DNA of 64,000 bases from contig CALEIK010000004.1 in NCBI GenBank assembly GCA_937876195.1, positions 1 to 64,000 on the forward strand. The letters run 5' to 3'. Within the stretch, counting starts at the first letter, position 1, and the number at the start of each line of letters is the position of its first letter. The position numbers and the translations under genes were made by a program. Below are positions 1 through 7,419 of the stretch, in pieces. Below the pieces are notes generated by a model. It was given only the letters and a program-made list of their open reading frames with translations. It was not told the origin of the DNA and did no database searches. The DNA is from an uncultured Flavobacteriales bacterium (GTDB lineage: Bacteria; Bacteroidota; Bacteroidia; Flavobacteriales_D; Crocinitomicaceae).

Positions 1-190
1 CCCTTAACTTGCGAAGAAAATTTGTGATTCATCGCAACATCAACAAGGTTGATGCCTTTGTGTCCTTTTTTCGCCAGTAACCACTTCCCCTTACTTTAGC
101 GCCCATAGCGATTAAACTACACCAAGGGTTACCGCACCACGAAGTAGCACCGTAGGTAAAGTACACAAAGGTTTTCGTTTCATTTTGCAT
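1..190 (-). pseudogene. Frameshifted or broken gene at left edge (partial)
   Basis: Reading the minus strand from an ATG at 190 gives a protein-like start (MQNETKTFVYFTYGATSWCG, then NPWCSLIAMGAK). That frame then becomes unconvincing and stops at 29-31. The frame one base behind is open from about position 95 to the window edge and reads GKWLLAKKGHKGINLVDVAM, also protein-like. The two halves join if one base is restored near the AAAGTAAGGGG stretch. I read this as one gene with a single missing base: a real frameshift, a recent pseudogene or an assembly error. The protein is not recognised; it has two Cys in a CGNPWC context. It diverges from lpdA on the other strand. Confidence 0.45.
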
Positions 191-281
191 TTATGATGGG
201 CCTGTCGAATTATTAAGCCAAAAGAAAAAAGAAGTTTAATCTATTTTTTTTTAACTTCGCAACGATCAATTTTTGAAAATT

Positions 282-1673
282 ATGAGTTACGATATTATAG
301 TAGTTGGAAGTGGACCTGGTGGATATGTTGCTGCCATTCGTGCGTCTCAATTAGGCTTGAAAACAGCAATTGTTGAAAGAGAATCATTGGGTGGAATTTG
401 TTTGAACTGGGGATGTATCCCAACCAAAGCATTGTTGAAAAGCGCTAATGTGTTTGAATACTTAACGCACGCAAGTGACTACGGAATTACTGTAAAAGAT
501 GCGAAAGCAGATTTCGGAGCGATGGTGGAAAGAAGCCGTGGTGTTGCCAATGGCATGAGCCAAGGGATTCAATTCTTGATGAAAAAGAATAAAATTGACG
601 TATTGAAAGGAAACGGTGTGTTGAAAGCAGGCAAAAAAGTGGCTGTGACGGATGACGCTGGAAAAACGACTGAATACGCTGCCGATAAAGGAGTCATTAT
701 TGCGACGGGTGCACGTTCACGTCAATTGCCAAACTTACCACAGGATGGGAAAAAGGTGATTGGTTACCGTGAAGCGATGAGCCTAAAAACACAACCAAAG
801 AAAATGGTGGTTGTTGGTTCTGGAGCAATTGGTGTTGAGTTCGCGTATTTCTACAATGCGATTGGAACGGAAGTAACGATTGTTGAATACTTGCCAAACA
901 TTGTTCCAATTGAGGACGTGGACGTTTCTAAGCAATTGGAGAAATCGTTTAAAAAAGCAGGGATTAAGATTATGACAGGTGCTTCTGTTGAATCGGTAGA
1001 TACTTCTGGAAAAGGATGTGTTGCAACGGTGAAAACAGCCAAAGGCGAAGAAAAAATAGAATGTGATGTCGTGCTTTCCGCAGTTGGAATTGAAGCGAAC
1101 ATTGAAAATATTGGATTGGAAGAATTGGGAATTGTGGTAGACAAAGGTCGTTTGATTGTGAACGATTTCTACCAAACAAATATCCCAGGGTATTATGCGA
1201 TTGGAGACGTTCTTCCAAATGCTGCATTGGCACACGTTGCTTCCGCAGAGGGAATTATTTGCGTAGAGAAAATTGCGGGACACAACCCGGAACCATTGGA
1301 TTACGGAAATATCCCAGGGTGTACGTACTGTTCTCCAGAAGTTGCTTCTGTGGGAATGACGGAAGCTGCAGCGAAAGAGGCGGGACACGAAATTAAAGTG
1401 GGTAAATTCCCCTTCTCTGCATCTGGAAAGGCAAGTGCGGCTGGAGCGAAAGATGGATTTGTAAAATTGATTTTTGACGCAAAATACGGTGAGTTACTCG
1501 GTGGACACATGATTGGTGCCAACGTAACGGAAATGGTGGCTGAATTGGTAGCAGTGCGCAAGTTGGAAACAACGGGACACGAAATTATCAAAACGGTGCA
1601 TCCTCACCCAACAATGTCAGAAGCGATTATGGAAGCGGCAGCTGCTGCGTATGATGAAGTAATTCATCTTTAG
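282..1673 (+). CDS. lpdA: Dihydrolipoyl dehydrogenase (E3)
   Basis: Flavoprotein E3 subunit that re-oxidises dihydrolipoamide in the pyruvate and 2-oxoglutarate dehydrogenase complexes and the glycine cleavage system, passing electrons to NAD+. The protein (463 residues from MSYDII) opens with the FAD Rossmann motif VVGSGPGGY. It then carries the redox disulphide motif GGICLNWGCIPTK (Cys40/Cys45), a second Rossmann motif GSGAIGVEFAYF for NAD, and the C-terminal dimerisation domain with the HPHPTMSE catalytic His-Glu dyad. Length is normal for the family. An in-frame TTG lies 9 bases upstream, but the ATG at 282 is preferred because it yields the conserved N-terminus directly at the Rossmann strand. 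gcvT, another user of E3, lies in the same window at 48 kb but is not linked. Confidence 0.97.
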   Translation: MSYDIIVVGSGPGGYVAAIRASQLGLKTAIVERESLGGICLNWGCIPTKALLKSANVFEYLTHASDYGITVKDAKADFGAMVERSRGVANGMSQGIQFLMKKNKIDVLKGNGVLKAGKKVAVTDDAGKTTEYAADKGVIIATGARSRQLPNLPQDGKKVIGYREAMSLKTQPKKMVVVGSGAIGVEFAYFYNAIGTEVTIVEYLPNIVPIEDVDVSKQLEKSFKKAGIKIMTGASVESVDTSGKGCVATVKTAKGEEKIECDVVLSAVGIEANIENIGLEELGIVVDKGRLIVNDFYQTNIPGYYAIGDVLPNAALAHVASAEGIICVEKIAGHNPEPLDYGNIPGCTYCSPEVASVGMTEAAAKEAGHEIKVGKFPFSASGKASAAGAKDGFVKLIFDAKYGELLGGHMIGANVTEMVAELVAVRKLETTGHEIIKTVHPHPTMSEAIMEAAAAAYDEVIHL

Positions 1674-1724
1674 ACTAGAAGATTAAAAGATGCAAGATTT
1701 TAAGACTTGCTCTTCTGAAATTGA

Positions 1725-1755
1725 AACCGTTTGTCTGTTGGCGAACGGTTTTTTT
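1725..1755 (+). terminator. Rho-independent terminator after lpdA
   Basis: A 7-bp perfect stem (AACCGTT at 1725-1731, AACGGTT at 1744-1750) is followed directly by a run of T. It lies 52 bases past the lpdA stop codon, so lpdA is probably transcribed alone. Confidence 0.7.
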
Positions 1756-1839
1756 GTGGGGGGATAGCAGTTAAAACCATATGACGCGGGCAAACTGCTG
1801 TGTTTGCTTCACTCGTGGCTTTTAGCTATGTTACTAGCA

Positions 1840-2319
1840 TTATTCCGGGCATAGCATTTCACGAATTATTGCTATTTGCGAAACAAACAATTCCTTATCC
1901 TCAGGAATGTCAAGTTCATTTTTTTCAATCTTATCTTCTAATATTGCCAAGTACTTTAGGGACATGAAGCAATCAAATCCTGCGTAGTTCGATGCCATAT
2001 TATAAAGTGCATTTGTATTATTAAACTGTTCCCAATTTCGAGTATGCACGTTGATAGTTACAATAAGGTCGTTATGGTCTTTCGTTATCATATACTTTGC
2101 ATAATATGATCGGGCATAATCTTCTAAAAAATGCTCTAAGCCATGTTCTATTTTTAATTTAGAAACAGAATCAACGAAATATACATTTTGCCAAATAATG
2201 GAATCCTCTACTTCGCCACAATAAGTGATTAGCTTACTTCGGATTTCATCGTAATTCACTTGCGCAAAAGACACACTTTGGGTAAAGATGAAAAAAATGA
2301 CCAGTGTTCTAAGTTTCAT
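1840..2319 (-). CDS. Hypothetical secreted protein, 159 aa
   Basis: Not recognised. The N-terminus (MKLRTLVIFFIFTQSVSFAQ) is a clear Sec signal peptide with an AQ cleavage site typical of Bacteroidota exported proteins, so the product is periplasmic or secreted. The mature part is mixed and acidic, with no T9SS sorting domain and no internal repeats. It ends 21 bases downstream of the start of a membrane protein read in the same direction (2341-2847 lies upstream on this strand), so the two may be co-transcribed. It belongs to a run of small minus-strand accessory genes extending to 10.65 kb. No function is proposed. Confidence 0.7.
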   Translation of the reverse strand: MKLRTLVIFFIFTQSVSFAQVNYDEIRSKLITYCGEVEDSIIWQNVYFVDSVSKLKIEHGLEHFLEDYARSYYAKYMITKDHNDLIVTINVHTRNWEQFNNTNALYNMASNYAGFDCFMSLKYLAILEDKIEKNELDIPEDKELFVSQIAIIREMLCPE

Positions 2320-2340
2320 GGTTATGTATTTTAGGGTGCG

Positions 2341-2847
2341 TTACCACCTGTTATTTTTTAATTTTTCTTCTATGTTTTCAACAGTCCATGGACCATCATA
2401 ATTTTTGATATTTGTATTTATAGAAATTCTGTTATCCTCATCAAACTCATAAATTACCAATCTGTCACGATAGTCAAAAATTGATCCGCTTGTCTCTCTC
2501 ATTTGTCGTAATATTTTAGTACCTGAATTATTTGTGCATATCTGAAGTGTATAAAATGAGTTTCGCTCATTTTTTTGGTTAATCCATATGTCATTCCATA
2601 GTGCACCCATAAAGAATAATAATGAAAGAAGTCCTAAAAATATGTACCCTCCAAGTAGCAGTCCTGCAAAACTGAATTTACGGACTTGTTTAAAAAGCAG
2701 ATATAACAAAAAGAAAACAAGCGCAAATGAGAAGACTTTTGAAATTGACTCAACAAATGGATTCTTAATTTCAAACGGAACACCAATGTAAATAAAAACA
2801 AAAAGTACAATTACTCCAGTCAATATTTTCAACAATGGTTTTGTCAT
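2341..2847 (-). CDS. Hypothetical membrane protein, 168 aa
   Basis: Not recognised. Two or three hydrophobic helices fill the first ~85 residues: residues ~6-24 (ILTGVIVLFVFIYIGV), ~37-53 (VFSFALVFFLLYLLF) and ~58-83 (FAGLLLGGYIFLGLLSLLFF). A soluble C-terminal domain of about 80 residues follows, rich in Asn, Asp and Arg. The topology suggests an inner-membrane protein with one exposed domain. It lies between two secreted hypothetical proteins on the same strand, with short gaps (28 and 21 bases) to its neighbours. Nothing in the sequence gives a function. Confidence 0.65.
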   Translation of the reverse strand: MTKPLLKILTGVIVLFVFIYIGVPFEIKNPFVESISKVFSFALVFFLLYLLFKQVRKFSFAGLLLGGYIFLGLLSLLFFMGALWNDIWINQKNERNSFYTLQICTNNSGTKILRQMRETSGSIFDYRDRLVIYEFDEDNRISINTNIKNYDGPWTVENIEEKLKNNRW

Positions 2848-2875
2848 GGTCTACGTGTTTTATTGCGTGGTATGC

Positions 2876-3670
2876 TTATTCTTCCCTTCTAACAGCAATA
2901 ATTTGTTCATAGAAGGTATATGTTCTGTTTTCTGGAAGGCTTGTTTTTAAAACAATTTTTATTGAGTCTTTATTAGTAAGTGGCGTTATTACCCATTCGT
3001 CATTTTGGACTATGCTTAGAGCACACCCTTCGCAGGAGAGAAACAGCTTTATCGAGTCTGATTTGGGCATTTGTATTTTGCAATAATACTTAGTTCGATT
3101 AATTAAGAAATCGTTTTCGCCTAGATCTAAATCAAACTTTAAGTTAAGATTTGAATAATCCGGTTCGACTTGATTCTGCTCAAATTGTTCTTTCAATCTG
3201 TCATAATCAATTTCAATTGATTTAATAAACCTTATGAATTGCTCAGAAAAAGGGCCCGTGTAAGCTAGTTGATATTCATAATTTCCAGCACTAAAATACG
3301 CCCAAGATGAAAGGTTTTCAGCATTAGATTCTGGATGTTTAGTATGAACGTAGACCCGAATACTATCCAATTCGATTACGAAATAATTGGTAGATGTATC
3401 TGTTTTAAATTTCAGGAAGTCCTTTTTACTGTCAGAATTATAGTAATAACGCTCAGCTCTTAAACTTTCAAATTCAGCACTTTCTTGCGAACTAAAAAAA
3501 CATAGTGATTCTCCACACATAGGTTCAAGACGACTTGGCACATCTGCAAATAGCGCCAAATTTTCAAGGTCATATCTAATCCATTCCGATTCATTTGTTT
3601 CACTCTGAGAATACGAGTATGATATTCCAAGCAATAGGCTGATAATTCCTGCTTTAAAAATTTCTTTCAT
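2876..3670 (-). CDS. Hypothetical secreted protein, 264 aa
   Basis: Not recognised. The open frame reaches back to 3898, but the first ~75 codons read through a dispersed repeat (3690-3759) and are not protein-like. I place the start at the ATG at 3670 because it gives a clean signal peptide, MKEIFKAGIISLLLGISYSY followed by SQ. An alternative ATG four codons upstream (3682) is possible. The mature protein is acidic, with two Cys near MCGESLCFF and two in LSCEGCAL that could form disulphides. It is the last gene of the accessory run before the defence-like genes upstream on the same strand. Function unknown. Confidence 0.65.
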   Translation of the reverse strand: MKEIFKAGIISLLLGISYSYSQSETNESEWIRYDLENLALFADVPSRLEPMCGESLCFFSSQESAEFESLRAERYYYNSDSKKDFLKFKTDTSTNYFVIELDSIRVYVHTKHPESNAENLSSWAYFSAGNYEYQLAYTGPFSEQFIRFIKSIEIDYDRLKEQFEQNQVEPDYSNLNLKFDLDLGENDFLINRTKYYCKIQMPKSDSIKLFLSCEGCALSIVQNDEWVITPLTNKDSIKIVLKTSLPENRTYTFYEQIIAVRREE

Positions 3671-3689
3671 CTTGTTATTCATTGAGCCA

Positions 3690-3759
3690 AACAAATGCCT
3701 AACCGCCACATCTGCGTAACATGTTTCATTTAATCCTTCTAAAAATAACAAATTTATGG
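3690..3759 (-). repeat. Intercistronic ~67-bp repeat, copy 1
   Basis: This stretch is about 91 percent identical by eye to 7313-7380. It has the same orientation relative to the flanking minus-strand genes. Read on the minus strand it contains TTTTTAGAAGGATTAAATG and then GGCGGTTAGGCATTTGTT. It sits between the stop of the PIN-like gene (3952-5922) and the start of the secreted protein ending at 2876. Confidence 0.75.
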
Positions 3760-3951
3760 GAACTGGAGTTTCAGCGTGACTATGGTTATTAGGAAAAGCA
3801 ATTTTAATGTGTTGTGCATGGGGTGATTTTTGAGTTTGAACGTTCGGTGGGATGGTGTTTTTTTGTGGGGTGGGTTGTTCGGACCGCCAGTAATTCAAAA
3901 GGACTTATTGATTGTTCAATGTTGTATGTTGGCTTTTACCTATTACTAATT

Positions 3952-5922
3952 TTATCTCGAAAAAAAAGAGATTATCTTATTCTCGATATATTTTATAATT
4001 GGTTTTCTAATCGATTCAGAAGAAAACTTATGACTAAAACCAAAAATTGTCAAGAGAGCCAGCACGGAAAACGCAATAATTTGCCAAACAACAGAAATGT
4101 TCGGGGTGAAAAAAGCGACTATCCCAATTATGAATGAAAATGCTATTAGAATGTAAAATAGTGTTAATACCAAACTTGCTGTTCGTTTACCAATTTTATT
4201 TGCCTTTTGAGAAAAGTGTGTTGTATTTGCTGATATCGTTTTAGTTAATCTGTCATTTTCGATTTGTAAGTTATCTTTCTCTTCTTCAGCTTGTATTCTC
4301 TTTTCAGTTTCTTCTTCAGTAATTCTATTCAGAAACTGAGTGACTAATTGAGATGCAGATTCTCCTTTGAATAATTCTGGATCACCTAATGTTGAATTCG
4401 ACAGCATTTTTTGAGCTGCATGATGAGTTCTGAGTGTCAAATAAGTTGTTGAATTTATACGCCCCTTGTCTTGTAATTTTTTTAATTCACTAGCATACTG
4501 TTTGATTAATTCTTCTGATGGGCTTATACCCGCATAGCAATCAGATAAAATTCGTTTTCGATTAAGTTCTTTAGCTAGTATAGGGTTTTGTATCCAAATA
4601 AGAGTTGACAAAAAGATGTCAGTAAAACAAGTAGGAATGGCATTTTTATTATTGTGCAATTTTCTTTCAAACCGCTGACTTGCAAAGGCAAGAGATGAAT
4701 TTGTAGTTACAAAAATTGCTTTTGCATCTTTGAGACTAATTGGAATTTTACCTTTTCTGAATCTATAAATACCGGATAAGACCTTAACATCTCTAAGAAT
4801 AGATTTTTCGCGGTAATCAGGAAGCTGTTTTTTTATCTGGTCAAGGGTTCTACATTTTTTTTCACCTCGATTAATCCTTTCATAAGATTCTAAGATAGTG
4901 TCAAATAAAACTTCTTCGTCTATAACAAGCTCGTAATCCTCGTAGTCAGGAACTTGATTTTCAGTTATGCCCCAGTTTTCTAATGAAGAGGAAAAATCAG
5001 CAATCATTTGATCCAAGTCCTCAACGGATACATTATTTTCTATACATTTTCTGACGGAAAGAGACTGATTAGTCCCATTGCCTCTTTTTAGAACACTTTT
5101 ACAATTATCAAGATTATTTATCACCTCATTAATTGTTGTCTGTAGGATGTAAACATTTGACTTTTCTTTTTTTAGCTGCTCTAGTATTTCTTCCGATAAA
5201 AGAGTTCTTTGTTCTCCATTTATACCCAATAGACTGAGAAAAAAAGGAGTGTCTAGGTAAATATCTAATTTTTCTAATTTACCTTTGAAAGGACTAAATT
5301 CATCATAGAGAATTATAGAACTCAAGGCGTGGCCTATTGCAATATCTTGCAAGTAATTTACTAAAGTTGGATTATTTTCCCAGTTTTCAACAACAAACCA
5401 ACAAATTAAATAACGTAATTTTTCTGGAGCTTCAACTTTCGGAAGTATTGAAAGTTCTGAGGCTCCGAATGAAATATCTACATCATGATTTTTTAAAAAA
5501 GCCAGTAGACCATCAGAAATTTCATCTTTATCAAAAGATATTCCATCAGGAGCCCTTTCTGTACAAAACTTCTGAATCTCATCTACTACATGATTATAGG
5601 CTCTGTCAATTTCAGCTCTTACTTTAGAATTATCATCCAGCTTTAACTTTGAGTTATTTACTGTGTAGACCCCATTGTCTATTGTGAAATATTCTCTTTT
5701 TTTTGCACGATTTATTATTGTGATAAGCGCTGAACTAGGAATATCTAATCCATATTCGTCTAATATTCCCTTTCTAATAATTGAGACATCTGAAATTTCG
5801 ACTCTTTTAATTTCATTAGATATCAAAGTACTTACAAGTAATGGTAAAAAACAATCAATGTAATCAACACCTTTGGACCAATTTACTTTAAGTAACGCTA
5901 GACTTACAATTGTTCTGTTCAT
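3952..5922 (-). CDS. PIN-like domain protein with two C-terminal membrane helices
   Basis: 656 residues, probably a membrane-anchored nuclease-like protein. Residues 1-90 look like a winged-helix or similar small helical module (SNEIKRVEISDVSIIRKGIL, then YFTIDNGVYTVN). Around 218-232 KLDIYLDTPFFLSLLG resembles the first strand and acidic residue of PIN-like ribonucleases (D220/D224). TTINEVI (E266), a TTNSSLAFA segment and CFTDIFLSTLIW could supply the later acidic positions. After a charged coiled coil (~550-580), two hydrophobic helices (about 583-605 and 611-632) precede a basic tail. The family assignment is by motif eye-reading only. It follows the CD-NTase gene by 52 bases on the same strand, with a hairpin between them, and I infer a defence role from context. 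Confidence 0.6.
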   Translation of the reverse strand: MNRTIVSLALLKVNWSKGVDYIDCFLPLLVSTLISNEIKRVEISDVSIIRKGILDEYGLDIPSSALITIINRAKKREYFTIDNGVYTVNNSKLKLDDNSKVRAEIDRAYNHVVDEIQKFCTERAPDGISFDKDEISDGLLAFLKNHDVDISFGASELSILPKVEAPEKLRYLICWFVVENWENNPTLVNYLQDIAIGHALSSIILYDEFSPFKGKLEKLDIYLDTPFFLSLLGINGEQRTLLSEEILEQLKKEKSNVYILQTTINEVINNLDNCKSVLKRGNGTNQSLSVRKCIENNVSVEDLDQMIADFSSSLENWGITENQVPDYEDYELVIDEEVLFDTILESYERINRGEKKCRTLDQIKKQLPDYREKSILRDVKVLSGIYRFRKGKIPISLKDAKAIFVTTNSSLAFASQRFERKLHNNKNAIPTCFTDIFLSTLIWIQNPILAKELNRKRILSDCYAGISPSEELIKQYASELKKLQDKGRINSTTYLTLRTHHAAQKMLSNSTLGDPELFKGESASQLVTQFLNRITEEETEKRIQAEEEKDNLQIENDRLTKTISANTTHFSQKANKIGKRTASLVLTLFYILIAFSFIIGIVAFFTPNISVVWQIIAFSVLALLTIFGFSHKFSSESIRKPIIKYIENKIISFFSR

Positions 5923-5942
5923 ATTTCCTTTTTTAGTGCCAA

Positions 5943-5960
5943 ACGCCTGTTACCAGGCGT
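5943..5960. repeat. Perfect 7-bp-stem hairpin between CD-NTase and PIN-like genes
   Basis: ACGCCTG / CAGGCGT with a TTAC loop. Read on the minus strand the element ends in CGTTTGGCAC, about 20 bases before the PIN-like gene's start. A similar CGTTGGCAC end precedes the GNAT gene at 25.09 kb. No T-run follows, so it is not an obvious terminator. It may be a cassette-boundary-like element. Confidence 0.5.
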
Positions 5961-5974
5961 AGTTCCGTTATCTG

Positions 5975-6757
5975 TCACCATACTATACCACTCCAATATT
6001 GTTGTGCAATTGATAATTTAGCTTTTGAAATGATTGCTTTCTTTTCTGTCGCAGTAAGTAAGTCCGATAAAATATTTGTTGAATTAGCAGGGTCAACGAT
6101 TCTACTGTTTAAAGGATTACTTATGTCTTTACCTAATGCTTGTAATATAAACCAAAAATTGTCGGTAAGCTTTGAAGCATCTTTTGATTTTCCAGATAGA
6201 ATGCCAATCGTTAAATACTCTAGATAGATTGACGGGAAATCTAGTTTATTAAGTTCTCTCCAAATTTTCAAGAGCTTTATTTCGTTAAGTCTCCCGCAAC
6301 CCGAAATGTCCGTTATGTGTTTTTGTATATTGGTTTGTCGCCAAGTGTCAAGCTTAGAAAGGTAGAGCCAATGGTTATTTGTATTACCCGAATGTTTTCT
6401 TGCAGGAGTTATATCTATTTCTAAGTCGTTAATTTTTATTCTAAACGAAACGTTTTGCTTTCTAACTGGATTATATTTTGATTTTAAATGGGTATGTAAT
6501 GAGTCATAAATACTTTTCAGTCCGCCACTAGTAGCATTACAATTGCTCGTTAAAGAAATAAGATAATCAACGTCAGAAGCCATTGAAATAGCTGTTCCTT
6601 TTGCTCTAGAACCAGAATTTAATATTGAAATATAGCAAGTTGAAGCCCACTTTTGTAGGTCTGCTTTTAGAAGTAAAATACTCAGCGTATGGCTATCTAA
6701 ACTTCTCGGAGCGTATTTATTCAGGATTGATTGTAAATACATACTACTTTCCATCAA
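5975..6757 (-). CDS. CD-NTase-like nucleotidyltransferase (CBASS-type candidate)
   Basis: 260 residues, a DNA polymerase beta-like nucleotidyltransferase. Seen: GSRAKGT at 49-55 followed by SDVD at 61-64 (two metal-binding Asp), a third acidic strand LEIDITPARK (D115), then WLYLSKLDTWRQTN and a C-terminal helical OAS-like region. This arrangement (GS-x3-GT, SDVD, IDITP) matches cGAS/DncV-like nucleotidyltransferases, which make cyclic oligonucleotide alarmones that switch on a partner effector. The start overlaps the end of the upstream 2TM gene by 14 bases, implying translational coupling. The inference is a minimal type I CBASS (cyclase plus membrane effector). A tRNA-type or MNT-type nucleotidyltransferase is the alternative. 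The product nucleotide cannot be told from sequence. Confidence 0.75.
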   Translation of the reverse strand: MMESSMYLQSILNKYAPRSLDSHTLSILLLKADLQKWASTCYISILNSGSRAKGTAISMASDVDYLISLTSNCNATSGGLKSIYDSLHTHLKSKYNPVRKQNVSFRIKINDLEIDITPARKHSGNTNNHWLYLSKLDTWRQTNIQKHITDISGCGRLNEIKLLKIWRELNKLDFPSIYLEYLTIGILSGKSKDASKLTDNFWFILQALGKDISNPLNSRIVDPANSTNILSDLLTATEKKAIISKAKLSIAQQYWSGIVW

Positions 6758-7271
6758 AACTTGTTGTTATCAAAGAGTTTAAGATGTCGTTCAGTAAACG
6801 TCCTTTGAAGTTAACTACAACAGTATTACTTCTATTACCGATTTCAGCCATTTTTTCGTGAGGAATGGAACCAGGTTTTGCGAAAATGATTACTGCAGTC
6901 TTATGATTCCTTCTTGCTAAAAATATATTGTCAATATGATTTCCGCTTGTTTCCCAGTCAACGAGCAAAATTGTGTGTTCTTTACTTTTTTCAATATTGT
7001 CAATTGGTATGTGGATTACGTTGTCCTTTTTGAAAATATTAGTATCCGTAATGCAGTCTTTCAATGATGAAAATGCTTCAGAACTTCCAATAATTGCAAC
7101 TTTTCTTCGCCAAATTGCTTTACCAATTCTAAATACAAGAGGTGTTACTCCGAGTGCAATACAAATAACTCTGTAAATTATTCCTGTTGCAGCAAAAACC
7201 ACTGTCAGTCCACCGACGATGATGAAAACTGGATGATTAAAAAAGTCAATTATTGGTTGAAGTATATTCAT
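6744..7271 (-). CDS. 2TM protein with C-terminal soluble alpha/beta domain, likely CD-NTase partner
   Basis: 175 residues. Hydrophobic segments at about 15-45 (VFIIVGGLTVVFAATGIIYR and VICIALGVTPLVF) form one or two membrane helices. A basic stretch WRRK then leads to a soluble alpha/beta domain (57-175) with alternating strands: VAIIGSS, NVIHIPI, HTILLVDW, TAVIIFAKPG, TVVVNFKGRLLNDIL. This looks like a small Rossmann/receiver-like or flavodoxin-like fold. The gene is first in a coupled pair with the CD-NTase (14-base overlap). I infer a membrane effector gated by the cyclase's nucleotide, with the soluble domain as sensor. It does not show SAVED, STING or SLATT motifs that I can recognise. 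Confidence 0.6.
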   Translation of the reverse strand: MNILQPIIDFFNHPVFIIVGGLTVVFAATGIIYRVICIALGVTPLVFRIGKAIWRRKVAIIGSSEAFSSLKDCITDTNIFKKDNVIHIPIDNIEKSKEHTILLVDWETSGNHIDNIFLARRNHKTAVIIFAKPGSIPHEKMAEIGNRSNTVVVNFKGRLLNDILNSLITTSFDGK

Positions 7272-7312
7272 ATGTTGTCATTTTCTTTGTTGTCGTTTTC
7301 ACTATGACTGTT

Positions 7313-7380
7313 AACAAATGCCTAACCGCCATATTTGTGTAACACGTTTCATTCAATCCTTCTAAAAATAACAAATTTAT
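7313..7380 (-). repeat. Intercistronic ~67-bp repeat, copy 2
   Basis: Near-identical partner of 3690-3759, differing at about six positions, mostly transitions. It lies between the stop of the PD-(D/E)XK gene (7420) and the start of the 2TM gene (7271). The two copies therefore bracket the CD-NTase/2TM/PIN block. Confidence 0.75.
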
Positions 7381-7419
7381 GCGAGACACTTTTACTAAAT
7401 TTAGCTGTCATAGATTCCT

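Noticed and set aside
783..1388. 201-residue frame on the minus strand opposite lpdA
   Set aside because: Composition (many Cys, Phe, His, Asn) and full overlap with a clear lpdA frame mark it as a shadow.
3671..3898. N-terminal extension of the 2876-3670 gene
   Set aside because: The 5' 76 codons translate the intercistronic repeat and non-protein-like sequence; the signal peptide starts at 3670.
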